Assembly (NCBI RefSeq): GCF_007990225.1
Contig: NZ_BJWF01000003.1
Span: forward strand, 1 to 64,000
DNA length: 64,000 nucleotides
From: Enterococcus villorum
Lineage (GTDB): Bacteria; Bacillota; Bacilli; Lactobacillales; Enterococcaceae
Direction of reading: 5' to 3'
This document shows positions 46,685 to 54,967 of the stretch, piece by piece. Under the pieces are notes generated by a model. The model was given only the letters and a program-made list of their open reading frames with translations, was not told the origin of the DNA and did not search any database. The translations under genes and the position numbers were made by a program. Position 1 is the first letter of the stretch. Each line of letters begins with the position of its first letter.

Positions 46685-47608
46685 TTATTTTTTTTTATGA
46701 GAAATTTTATTTTTTAAGCGTATCAACCACTTATTTGTAGGATCTCGCCTCTTTTTTATTTCATTTCCTGTTATGTATTCTTGCACAACAGCATTGATAA
46801 TTCCGCCAAGGATCATAATCGTCGCAGCAAAATTAAGCCAGAGCATTAATACAATAAAACTTCCTATGATTTGATACCCACTGACTCTTGTTGCAAAATA
46901 TTTCGCATAGAGCCCAAACACTTGAGACAATAACATCCAACCGATAGTAGCAAAAATCGTTCCTGGAATCACGGCCTTTAGTTTTAACTGTGCATTTGGC
47001 ACAATCAAATAAATCAAAAACATAATGATAAACAATACAATTAATGTAATCGGCCATTTTAACGCCTGGAATTGGATGATCACATTTCCAGAAAATTTAA
47101 AAATAGGTTGTAACGCTTCTAAGATCAATTGTCCTAACCCTAAAAAGAGGGTGACTCCACTAATTGCAATCATAAATAGAAGAATGACAATCAATGAAAA
47201 GAAACGAACGACTAAAAAGTTTTTTCTATTCTCTACTCCATAGGCTTTGTTCATTGCAATTTGCAATGCATTAATACTCTGGCTAGCAGACCACAAAGCA
47301 GCCAAAGCAGACAATGATAACAGACTGCCTGAGCTTTGTGTTAATAAGTTCTTAATTGCAGGACCAATAAACTGATAAATAGTTTCAGGTATCACTTGAC
47401 GAAGATATGTCAATACTGTTTCTTGATCGATATGGAGAAACGGTAAAATATTGCCGAATGCGATGATTAGAGGAAACAAAGACAGCAACAAATAATAAGC
47501 TACAACAACAGAAGTCGTTCCCAATTCTGAATCTATCATCCGTTTTTGTGTTGTTTCAATAAAACGCATCAAATTTTCATTTCGCTTTAATTTCCCCAAT
47601 AGTTTCAT
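46685..47608 (-). CDS. YihY/BrkB-family membrane protein
   Basis: 307 aa with six membrane segments (about 35-55, 90-110, 135-165, 180-205, 215-240, 250-275). Family phrases are TTSVVAYYLLLSLFPLII near the start and WSASQSINALQIAMNKAYG. The mechanism is not established despite the old ribonuclease BN label. It follows map by 30 bp on the same strand and is probably co-transcribed. It ends just before the epa promoter. Confidence 0.92.
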   Translation of the reverse strand: MKLLGKLKRNENLMRFIETTQKRMIDSELGTTSVVVAYYLLLSLFPLIIAFGNILPFLHIDQETVLTYLRQVIPETIYQFIGPAIKNLLTQSSGSLLSLSALAALWSASQSINALQIAMNKAYGVENRKNFLVVRFFSLIVILLFMIAISGVTLFLGLGQLILEALQPIFKFSGNVIIQFQALKWPITLIVLFIIMFLIYLIVPNAQLKLKAVIPGTIFATIGWMLLSQVFGLYAKYFATRVSGYQIIGSFIVLMLWLNFAATIMILGGIINAVVQEYITGNEIKKRRDPTNKWLIRLKNKISHKKK

Positions 47609-47638
47609 AAATTTCTCCTATATCGTCGATTTAATGCC

Positions 47639-48403
47639 TCAGTACGTACCTTCTTCGCCTTGAGAAGTTAGAATTCTTGGGCCATTCTTTGTAATTGCTA
47701 ATGTATGTTCATATTGGCAAGATAAGCCACCATCTCTTGTATAAGCGGTCCAACCATTGGGATCCATTTTCATTTTCCAAGTTCCAGTGTTGACCATTGG
47801 TTCAATTGTAATAACCATTCCTTCTTTTAGGCGTAACCCTTTTCCAGCTTCGCCATAATGAGGTACTGCTGGTTCTTCATGGATGGTCGGTCCAACGCCA
47901 TGGCCAATGAAGTCTCGAACAACAGCTAAATTTTCTCCTTCGACATAGCTTTGGATAGCATGTCCGATATCACCAATGCGGTTTCCGACTTGAGCTTGTT
48001 CGATCCCTAAGTACAATGCTTTTTTTGTCACCTCCATCAAACGATCAATTTCAGGAGTTGATTCCCCAACAACGTATGCCCAGCAAGAGTCTGAAATTCC
48101 ACCTTTTAAGTCAATACACATATCTACTTTTACCAAATCGCCATTTTTTAACGGTTTTTTCCGCGGAAAGCCATGACAAATCTCATCATTGATACTGATA
48201 CATGTCGCATATTCGTATCCTTCAAATCCAATTTGAGCAGCAATGCCTCCATGGCTTTCAATATAGTTACGTACAAATACTTCAATATCCCAACTTGTTA
48301 CTCCAGGCTTAATAAAATCACGTAGATTCTTATGTACATCCGCTAGCAATGCACCAGATTCAGCCATCGTCTCAATTTCTCGTGCTGATTTTAATGTAAT
48401 CAT
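47639..48403 (-). CDS. map: Methionine aminopeptidase, type I
   Basis: 254 aa. Metal ligands are found in VKVDMCIDLKGGISDSCW (two Asp), GHGVGPTIHEEPAVPHYG (His), EGMVITIEPMV (Glu) and CQYEHTLAIT (Glu). An insertion of about ten residues, WKMKMDPNGWTAYTRDG, is normal in this Gram-positive branch. It removes the initiator methionine in the cytoplasm and is essential. GGAGACGAG precedes ATG. It is divergent from the flavodoxin gene. Confidence 0.97.
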   Translation of the reverse strand: MITLKSAREIETMAESGALLADVHKNLRDFIKPGVTSWDIEVFVRNYIESHGGIAAQIGFEGYEYATCISINDEICHGFPRKKPLKNGDLVKVDMCIDLKGGISDSCWAYVVGESTPEIDRLMEVTKKALYLGIEQAQVGNRIGDIGHAIQSYVEGENLAVVRDFIGHGVGPTIHEEPAVPHYGEAGKGLRLKEGMVITIEPMVNTGTWKMKMDPNGWTAYTRDGGLSCQYEHTLAITKNGPRILTSQGEEGTY

Positions 48404-48512
48404 CTTCTCGTCTCCTTTTTACAAATCTCTCCTATTTTACCATAATGGTTGATATTTCGCCAAATCTGATTCTCATAATTAGACATGGCTTATTTTCTTT
48501 TAGTAAAGGTTT

Positions 48513-48521
48513 TGGTATAAT
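48513..48521 (+). promoter_or_regulatory. Extended -10 promoter of the flavodoxin gene
   Basis: TGGTATAAT, an exact extended -10 about 50 bp before the start. The -35 (TTTTCT at 16 bp) is weak, as is common with extended -10 promoters. Confidence 0.6.
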
Positions 48522-48569
48522 TTATAACTGTTAATAATCTTTCTATATAATAAACAGGAGGTACCCCCC

Positions 48570-49010
48570 ATGGCTTTAGCAAAAATTGTTTATGCAAGTA
48601 TGACTGGCAACACGGAAGAAATTGCCGATATTGTAGCAGAAGCATTTGAAAATTTAGATATAGATGTTGAAATCAATGAATGCACCCAAGTGGATGCTGA
48701 TGAATTTGAGGATGCAGATATATGTGTGGTCGCAACGTATACATACGATGATGGTGATTTACCAGCTGAGATCGTAGATTTATATGAAGATTTACAAGAA
48801 CTTGACTTATCTGGAAAAATCTATGGCGTTTGTGGTTCCGGAGATACTTTTTATGATGAATTTTGTAAATCAGTTGATGACTTTGATTTAGCTTTTGCAA
48901 AAACTGGTGCTACTAAAGGAACTGATAATGTGAAAGTTGATTTAAACGCAGAAGAAGAAGATATTGAAAAACTTGAGGCATTTGCAAAAGAACTTGTGGC
49001 AAAATTATAA
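48570..49010 (+). CDS. Flavodoxin
   Basis: 146 aa, short-chain flavodoxin. The FMN phosphate loop is SMTGNTEEIAD (residues 10-20). VATYTYDDGDLP and GSGDTFYDEFC provide the two isoalloxazine-contact loops. It is very acidic, as usual. It carries electrons in the cytoplasm; the partner is unknown. It has a strong CAGGAGGT ribosome site, and a terminator follows at 49019-49061. Confidence 0.95.
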   Translation: MALAKIVYASMTGNTEEIADIVAEAFENLDIDVEINECTQVDADEFEDADICVVATYTYDDGDLPAEIVDLYEDLQELDLSGKIYGVCGSGDTFYDEFCKSVDDFDLAFAKTGATKGTDNVKVDLNAEEEDIEKLEAFAKELVAKL

Positions 49011-49018
49011 TCTTTCTA

Positions 49019-49061
49019 GGCAGAAGTACCTATACTTAGTTATACGCTTCTGTCTTTTTTT
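49019..49061 (+). terminator. Terminator after the flavodoxin gene
   Basis: GGCAGAAG ... CTTCTGTC followed by seven T; the stem is 8 bp with one wobble pair and a loop of about 20 nt. Confidence 0.75.
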
Positions 49062-49115
49062 ATAAAACAAACTACTTCCTTCTTTTTAGGAAAAAACTTT
49101 CGTTCAGGTGAAAAA

Positions 49116-50165
49116 ATGAAAAAAACAAAAAAAATTACCTATGAGTTGCTAGATTTGATTAAATTTATCGCTGCGATATGCGTTGTTGGTATTCATACAT
49201 TTCCTCATGACGGAACAGGAAATGATATAAGAATTTTTTTTAGATTTTCAGTTCCTTTATTTTTTATCATATCAAGTTATCTTTTATTTTCTAAATTAAC
49301 CTATACGGACAAAAAAAAAGATTACTTTGTTATTAAGAGATATAGCTTGCGTATTTTAACTATGTATTTATGCTGGTTAATCTTTTATTCACCCTATATT
49401 ATCAATCGTTTAGAAAGCATTATAAATCAGCCTGATCTTTTCAAAAACGGCCTTATTCTTCTTTATTCCTTAGTTTTGGGTTACGTACCGTCTATAGGGG
49501 TTAGCTGGTTTTTAATGGCCATCGTATTTGGAGTCATTGTGACTTATTATGTTGCTATGTATTTAAGTGATAAATTCTTAATTATACTAGGTATCTTATC
49601 TTTTGGGATCGGCTTAGCCACCGCCACTTATGGTAAATGGTATTTTGCACTTACATTCATCCACAAGATACCATTAGCTACATCTGTTCCCTTTTCATTA
49701 GTTTCTACAATCTGTTACATCATTATCGGTTATTTTTTAGTAAAATATAACCGATTCGGGCGCACATTTTCTAACTTTACCATGATCATCCTTTCGCTAT
49801 TGTTTTCTATTTTAGGTTATTTGGAAGTCAAATTTGCACAATCCCTAGATTTCTATTATGATAGTCAAAATTTTATCTTTCTGCCTTTTATTGCCGTCTG
49901 TATATTTTTATTCATTATAAATAATCCACAAATTAAAATACCATATGCTACTTTTTTCAGAAAAGCAAGTATCATTATTTACTTAGCACAAAATCCGATA
50001 AAATTCATTTTATTTAAATTTGGACAGACGAACCAGATTGACTTGTTAAGTACAGACAATGTCACTGTTTATATCACCCAATGCTTTCTATTACTATTCA
50101 TTTCTTATTTAATAATCGAACTTAGCAAATACAATCAGTTGCGTTTGTTAAGAAAACTATCCTAG
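49116..50165 (+). CDS. Acyltransferase 3 family membrane protein
   Basis: 349 aa with ten membrane segments and no C-terminal SGNH domain. It opens LLDLIKFIAAICVVGIHTFP with the family His in the first segment, then RFSVPLFFIISSYLLF and RYSLRILTMYLCWLIFY. Members O-acetylate or otherwise acylate cell-surface glycans. The acceptor is unknown; the Epa polymer made next door is a candidate only by proximity. CAGGTG precedes ATG, 105 bp after flavodoxin. The gene looks slightly more AT-rich than its neighbours. Confidence 0.88.
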   Translation: MKKTKKITYELLDLIKFIAAICVVGIHTFPHDGTGNDIRIFFRFSVPLFFIISSYLLFSKLTYTDKKKDYFVIKRYSLRILTMYLCWLIFYSPYIINRLESIINQPDLFKNGLILLYSLVLGYVPSIGVSWFLMAIVFGVIVTYYVAMYLSDKFLIILGILSFGIGLATATYGKWYFALTFIHKIPLATSVPFSLVSTICYIIIGYFLVKYNRFGRTFSNFTMIILSLLFSILGYLEVKFAQSLDFYYDSQNFIFLPFIAVCIFLFIINNPQIKIPYATFFRKASIIIYLAQNPIKFILFKFGQTNQIDLLSTDNVTVYITQCFLLLFISYLIIELSKYNQLRLLRKLS

Positions 50166-50187
50166 AAACAACTTTATCTAACATCAT

Positions 50188-50236
50188 AAAAAAGACGAGT
50201 CACGCTGGAGAGAGGAAGCATGGCTCGTCTTTTTTA
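50188..50236. terminator. Bidirectional terminator between acyltransferase and tetR genes
   Basis: AAAAAAGACGAGtCA ... tGGCTCGTCTTTTTT: 12-bp arms with A and T tails, placed between convergent genes. Confidence 0.85.
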
Positions 50237-50323
50237 ATCTTTTAGAAGCATTTTTTCAATTTCAAAAAATCAATGTGTAAACATCAGAGAAAGGGATACA
50301 GCTATTACAGTCATATGAATGAA

Positions 50324-50893
50324 TCAGTCTACTTTAACCGGTTTTTTTTGATTTAAAGTGGCATCGATGCTATCTTTCATCATTTTTTCAATTTGCTCAT
50401 GTGTTGGGTGAATGATATTTGACGACATCAATGACGCTAATCCTGTAGCAATGATCCAAGTTGTATTATGCAAAGACTCGATCTGTTCATCAGATAAATC
50501 AGCATATTCTGGATCTCTTTTAACCGTCTCAACAAAATAATGATAAGAGAAGTTTTGCATCTCACTTCCCCCGCCATATTGTTCTAAGTACAAGGAACTA
50601 TATAACTTTTTCTCTCGATTCGCAAAATCAATATAATTGATAGCTAAATCAATAATTGTATTTCCTGTATGTACAACTGGGAATACTTCATATTTTAAGT
50701 AATCATAAATTTGAACAAATAATGCTTGTTTCAAATCCTCCATGTTTTTAAACTCAAGATAAATCGGTTGGGTTGAACAATTCATCTTATTTGCAATATT
50801 TCTAGCTGTAAACCTTGAAAATCCCTCAGTAGTAGCTACTTCAAAAGCAGCTGCCAAAATCTGATCTTTTGTGATCGTCTTTTTTCTTGCCAT
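50324..50893 (-). CDS. TetR/AcrR-family regulator
   Basis: 189 aa. The N-terminal HTH (about 8-55) reads ITKDQILAAAFEVATTEGFSRFTARNIANKMNCSTQPIYLEFKN. The helical C-terminal domain (about 65-185) senses an unknown ligand. It is divergent from pepS across 257 bp. It may regulate itself, pepS or something else; no strong operator was identified. AAGGAGAT precedes ATG. Confidence 0.92.
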   Translation of the reverse strand: MARKKTITKDQILAAAFEVATTEGFSRFTARNIANKMNCSTQPIYLEFKNMEDLKQALFVQIYDYLKYEVFPVVHTGNTIIDLAINYIDFANREKKLYSSLYLEQYGGGSEMQNFSYHYFVETVKRDPEYADLSDEQIESLHNTTWIIATGLASLMSSNIIHPTHEQIEKMMKDSIDATLNQKKPVKVD

Positions 50894-51150
50894 ATTTTTT
50901 TAATCTCCTTGAAATTATTTATAACGCTTCCACCATTGATTAATTTAATTGTAACACGATTATTTTGTTATGCACAACTTGTTTTTTTATTTTTGAAAAA
51001 ATACTTAAAAAAACTGTCAATTTTACATAATAGATTGATTATTTATGAAGAAAAACTAGTTTTTATATCTAAATAGAGCGATTGTGTCTCTATTCATTAA
51101 ATGTTATCATACAAATAGTTGCTAAACGAAGAATGAGGAGGAAATGAAAT

Positions 51151-52383
51151 ATGTTAGAAAATTTTAATGAAAATCTTGAAAAATATGCACGTTTGATTGT
51201 TGAAACTGGAGTAAATGTAGAGAAGAACCATACTGTCGTTCTACAAATTAACGTGGATCAAGCCCCCTTGGCACGTTTAATTACAAAAGAAGCTTATCGT
51301 TTAGGTGCGGCAGAAGTCATCGTACAGTGGACAGACGATGTTATCCAAAAAGAATTTCTTACTCACGCTGATCAAGACCATCTTGAAACAGTTCCACACT
51401 ATAAAGTCGACCAAGTAGATGATTGGATAGCTAAAGGCGCAAGTAGGATTAGTGTCGTTTCTGCGAATCCAGATGCATTTGCTGGTGTAGATGGTAAAAG
51501 GATAGCTACTTATCAAACAGCAGCCGGAAAAGCAATGATAAACTTAAGAAAAGCAACCCAAGCAAACAAGGTTAGTTGGACAGTCGTTGCTGCTGCTGGA
51601 AAAGAATGGGCTGCTAAGGTTTTCCCTCATTTACCAGAAAATGAACAACTTGATGCTTTATGGGACCAAATTTTTAAGACTACTCGTATTTATGAAGAAG
51701 ATCCTGTACTCGCTTGGAAACAACATGATGAAAAACTAGCGAAAAAAGCAGCCGAATTAAATAAGGAACAATTCACAGCATTACACTATACAGCTCCTGG
51801 AACAGATATTATTATTGGATTACCTAAAAATCACCTGTGGGAGGGGGCTGGAAGCTACAATGCACGTGGCGAAAAATTTATGGCAAATATGCCAACCGAA
51901 GAAGTATTTACTGCCCCTGATTGTCGCCGAATTGATGGTTATATTTCTAGTACAAAACCCCTTAGTTATGCCGGCACGATCATTTCAGGAATGAAATTTA
52001 CATTTAAAGATGGAAAAGTCATTGATTTTTCTGCAGAACAAGGACAAGAAGTATTAGAATCGTTACTTGATACAGATGAAGGCGCTCGTTCATTAGGTGA
52101 AGTAGCGCTCGTTCCAGACCCTTCTCCAATTTCTCAATCAGGGATTATTTTTTACAATACACTATTTGACGAAAATGCCTCAAATCATTTAGCACTAGGT
52201 TCTGCCTATGCCTTTAGTGTTCAAGGTGGTACTGAAATGACTGATGAAGAACTTTTGGAAGCTGGACTTAATCGTAGCCAAACCCATGTTGATTTCATGG
52301 TAGGTTCTAGTCAGATGAACATTGATGGTATCCGTGAGGACGGTTCTACTGTACCAGTATTCAGAAATGGAGATTGGGCTTGA
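51151..52383 (+). CDS. pepS: Aminopeptidase PepS (M29 family)
   Basis: 410 aa, normal for M29. MLENFNENLEKYARLIVETGVNV is the standard opening. Metal-site phrases include the Glu-rich PTEEVFTAPDCRRIDGYI (Glu), EVALVPDPSPISQSG (Glu), FYNTLFDENASNHLALGSAY (His and Asp) and THVDFMVGSSQMNIDG (His and Asp). It removes N-terminal residues from peptides in the cytoplasm. AGGAGGAAA precedes the ATG. Confidence 0.96.
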   Translation: MLENFNENLEKYARLIVETGVNVEKNHTVVLQINVDQAPLARLITKEAYRLGAAEVIVQWTDDVIQKEFLTHADQDHLETVPHYKVDQVDDWIAKGASRISVVSANPDAFAGVDGKRIATYQTAAGKAMINLRKATQANKVSWTVVAAAGKEWAAKVFPHLPENEQLDALWDQIFKTTRIYEEDPVLAWKQHDEKLAKKAAELNKEQFTALHYTAPGTDIIIGLPKNHLWEGAGSYNARGEKFMANMPTEEVFTAPDCRRIDGYISSTKPLSYAGTIISGMKFTFKDGKVIDFSAEQGQEVLESLLDTDEGARSLGEVALVPDPSPISQSGIIFYNTLFDENASNHLALGSAYAFSVQGGTEMTDEELLEAGLNRSQTHVDFMVGSSQMNIDGIREDGSTVPVFRNGDWA

Positions 52384-52746
52384 TTTGATAGATGAGAAAT
52401 TTTGAAAAGACCGGTCTGAATCAAGAATTAAAGAAGAATTCAATCAATTTTCTTCCGTTTTTATATGGATAACTATACTCCGAAAAATTAATAGAGGGTC
52501 AACTCATTGACGGATGAGTTGACCCTCTAAACTTAGTATATTTTTCATGAATAAAATTTCATCTAACATCTGTTATTTGTGTAATGAACTTCTAGCTGAT
52601 GAATGAGATGTTAGCTCTATTCATCCTATCATAAAAAATACTTATACCAGCTATTCATAAAATTTATTAAAATAATTCCTATTATTTGATAAGATTAATA
52701 AAAAATGTATTTGAAATATTAAATAAAAAATATTCTGGAGGATCAC
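52384..52746. other. Intergenic region after pepS
   Basis: 363 bp with no gene. It holds the palindromic repeat copy 2 (52493-52545), which probably terminates pepS. The rest is AT-rich, with a GGAGGATC ribosome site at the end for the next gene. Confidence 0.6.
52493..52545. repeat. Palindromic intergenic repeat, copy 2
   Basis: Hairpin 52493-52528 with perfect 14-bp arms AGAGGGTCAACTCA/TGAGTTGACCCTCT and the tail AAACTTAGTATATTTTT. Related to copy 1 at 14672-14723; arm differences are compensated. See findings. Confidence 0.8.
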
Positions 52747-53118
52747 ATGCCTTTTATCGTCTATTTTTTTATTTTATTATTGACTCTTTACATTCCTTTG
52801 CCTACAGCTTTATTGTTTTTTCATCGTTTATCAGATCATCATGATACAATGACGTTGACGATGAAACTCTTTTTATTATTTTTGGTCTATTGGGATTATA
52901 AATTCAGTTTTTATTGTATTTATAACTGCAAATTAAATAAACGTAGTTATTTATATCTTAGTTTTATCAACCTAGTTGAATTAGGGATACATATTTTCTT
53001 ACTTTTCACTTACAAAACAATTGGTTTAAGTATTATTTGTCTAAGTCAATTATTGTTACTTATTTGTATGTTCACTTTTCCGTTATCCAAAAAATTCCGA
53101 CAAACATTGTTTCATTAA
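52747..53118 (+). CDS. Small membrane protein of unknown function
   Basis: 123 aa with four hydrophobic segments (about 2-25, 38-58, 68-88, 93-112) and several aromatic residues. No family is recognised. A CTGGAGGATCAC ribosome site at good spacing supports translation. It is monocistronic, with a strong hairpin (53207-53243) behind it. The surroundings are very AT-rich and may be of foreign origin. Confidence 0.65.
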   Translation: MPFIVYFFILLLTLYIPLPTALLFFHRLSDHHDTMTLTMKLFLLFLVYWDYKFSFYCIYNCKLNKRSYLYLSFINLVELGIHIFLLFTYKTIGLSIICLSQLLLLICMFTFPLSKKFRQTLFH

Positions 53119-53206
53119 GAACTCTAATAGTTACCAATTGTTTATATAGAGTCATCCCTAATATGAAATATTTCTTGTTTTTTCATCATAATAATACAAT
53201 AAAAGA

Positions 53207-53243
53207 ACTTACTAAATAGTGAGTTCTTTACTATTTAGTAAGT
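53207..53243 (+). terminator. Hairpin with overlapping alternative stem
   Basis: ACTTACTAAATAG (53207-53219) pairs perfectly with CTATTTAGTAAGT (53231-53243), and a T-rich stretch follows. AAGAACT (53204-53210) can instead pair with AGTTCTT (53222-53228). Confidence 0.65.
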
Positions 53244-53459
53244 TTCTTATATATTTTTTTAAGTCAAGAATGCATACAACAAGCATACAGTTCATTCATT
53301 TATTTCTAACTATCTTATGGTATGTATCAATTGCTTATTTATAAAAAAATTGAAGAATCATTTTCAATACACAATCAAGCTTATTCTTTCTACTTTATGT
53401 TTAAAATACAGAGGATACTAGAATGGAATGGATTTGATTCTTTTTTTCGGATAAAACAA

Positions 53460-54002
53460 TTAATTTGTTTCAACTTGTACGAAGAATTTTTGATCTTCTG
53501 TTCCTTGCCAAGTAGAAGTAAATAACGAGTGATGTCCTGCACCAAATCGAGTAATTACTCTGCCACTTGTCATATTTTCAATATAGTAGGTTGGTTGCCC
53601 ATCGTATTCACCTGCTGAAATTAAACGCCAATGACAGTCATCGCCAATAGTTGAAAGCAAGTTAATTGTTCCATTTTCATTAGCTGTTTCACTCACTTCC
53701 CCAAGGTAACCTGCTCCTAATATGCTAAGATGTGAGATCATATAAGCTTGATAAGGACCTGCATAGATCATCGCCCATTTCTGAGTGTCTCGATTTTCAA
53801 ACGAAGACAAAAGAACATCTAATCGATTGGTAGTATCCAATTCTATTGCTTTTGACTCATCTGTGACACTTCTGAATGAGACAAATTTTCCAGAAAATCC
53901 ACCTGTTTCTACTTCTGCTGCGCTCACGACTGAATTACCTAAAACTACGCCAAATAAACCAATCAAGAAAGCACTAAATAACCATTTCGTTAAATTTTTC
54001 AT
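53460..54002 (-). CDS. Secreted ricin-type beta-trefoil-like protein
   Basis: 180 aa. A signal peptide (about 1-28, ending VVSAA-E) precedes a domain of about 145 residues. The QxW-like marks QKWAMIY, CHWRLI and DQKFFV sit at near-regular spacing, the pattern of ricin B-type carbohydrate-binding trefoils. It carries no wall anchor and no catalytic domain, so it is a lone secreted lectin-like module. Gene-poor AT-rich DNA surrounds it. The trefoil call is from spacing and hydrophobic pattern and needs a profile search. The start is ATG 54002 with a GGAGGATA ribosome site. Confidence 0.65.
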   Translation of the reverse strand: MKNLTKWLFSAFLIGLFGVVLGNSVVSAAEVETGGFSGKFVSFRSVTDESKAIELDTTNRLDVLLSSFENRDTQKWAMIYAGPYQAYMISHLSILGAGYLGEVSETANENGTINLLSTIGDDCHWRLISAGEYDGQPTYYIENMTSGRVITRFGAGHHSLFTSTWQGTEDQKFFVQVETN

Positions 54003-54589
54003 TATCTATCCTCCAATTTTTTCTAAATTTTTATTTTAAAATATGCTATTTACATTTCCTCCTTTCACTACAAATATATCATAAATAAATAAAAAAATAT
54101 TATTTTATAATCAGATTAGACAAAAATATTATTACAAATATCTTTTTAATAAATAGATAAAAACAATAAATGAATAACAAACACAAAGAATCACTTAAAT
54201 ATATACGTCATTTTTAAATATAATTATATAACACTCTATAGAAATACACCTTAATCTAGAGTAACGCTTACACAATGTTTAAAAAAATAAGTAGAATAAA
54301 ATATTATTAAGTGAATATAGAAGAAGGATTATTTTTTATTTTAGAAAGAAAGCAAATCTATAAAAAGTTATCTTAAAAATAATCAATAAATATCTCTTTT
54401 TTCAGACGATCCAAAAATTTTCTACAAATTCTAGATCCCATTGATAAACTTTCCAAAGATTAGTTGAACAATCCAAGTTATAACGTAACTTTGGCTGATA
54501 GTCACTATGACGACAACTATAAGTAATCAAAATTGAATCAGTTCGTCCAACAGAAGGGCAGAATCCTACTCCCTTTTATGAAATAAGAA

Positions 54590-54638
54590 AGAGAGTGGAA
54601 CAATCAACAGATTTTTCTAAACATTGTTCTCACTCTCT
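54590..54638 (-). terminator. Displaced native terminator of tRNA-Arg
   Basis: Minus strand AGAGAGTGAGAACAAT ... ATTGTTCCACTCTCT followed by TTCTTATTT. It directly abuts the distal copy of the tRNA 3'-end repeat, where the tRNA's own terminator would have been before insertion. Confidence 0.6.
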
Positions 54639-54656
54639 ATTTTTACGTTCCTGACT
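54638..54656. repeat. Distal att-like direct repeat
   Basis: TATTTTTACGTTCCTGACT, identical over 19 bp to 57225-57243. It includes the last 11 nt of tRNA-Arg(CCT). Confidence 0.75.
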
Positions 54657-54758
54657 AATTATTACACTCTTTTAAACAACTACTCTCTATCAATGAAAGA
54701 AACATTTTACATCTCCTTCTAATCAAAAAAACACCAAAGCAATTTTACATATGTATGA

Positions 54759-54839
54759 ATAGACAGCAACGGATGATAGATAATAATAACAAGGAGTTGA
54801 CTTCACATCCTTGTTCTTAATATTTCCGTTGCTGTCTAT
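54759..54839. repeat. Long two-stage hairpin inside the element
   Basis: Outer arms ATAGACAGCAACGGA (54759-54773) and TCCGTTGCTGTCTAT (54825-54839) match over 15 bp. Inner arms AACAAGGA/TCCTTGTT (54788-54795 and 54808-54815) match over 8 bp. There is no T run, so it is not a standard terminator. Confidence 0.75.
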
Positions 54840-54944
54840 CGAAGCTTAATTAAACAATGTGGAAGATTTCCTCCCATCGTTTATTTTGTCGAAGTCCTGT
54901 TTCCTAATCTTTCGGCACTATCATAATATCAGTGATAAATGGCT

Positions 54945-54967
54945 AAAAACCGCCAAATAATTGGCGG
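54945..54967 (-). terminator. Terminator of the three-gene operon
   Basis: Minus strand CCGCCAA, loop TTAT, TTGGCGG then TTTTTAG, directly after the TAG stop of the XRE/ImmA gene. Confidence 0.9.

Larger units (their letters stand above)
54003..54967. other. 965-bp AT-rich gap with hairpins and left att repeat
   Basis: No intact gene is seen. 54003-54400 is extremely AT-rich. 54440-54580 can be read on the plus strand as a broken transposase-like fragment with stops (weak). A tRNA-type terminator hairpin lies at 54590-54638, the direct repeat at 54638-54656, a long hairpin at 54759-54839 and the ImmA-gene terminator at 54945-54967. Confidence 0.6.

Noticed and set aside
53322-53525. 67-codon plus-strand frame before the ricin-like gene
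   Set aside because: Overlaps the end of that gene and has no ribosome site; translation looks random.
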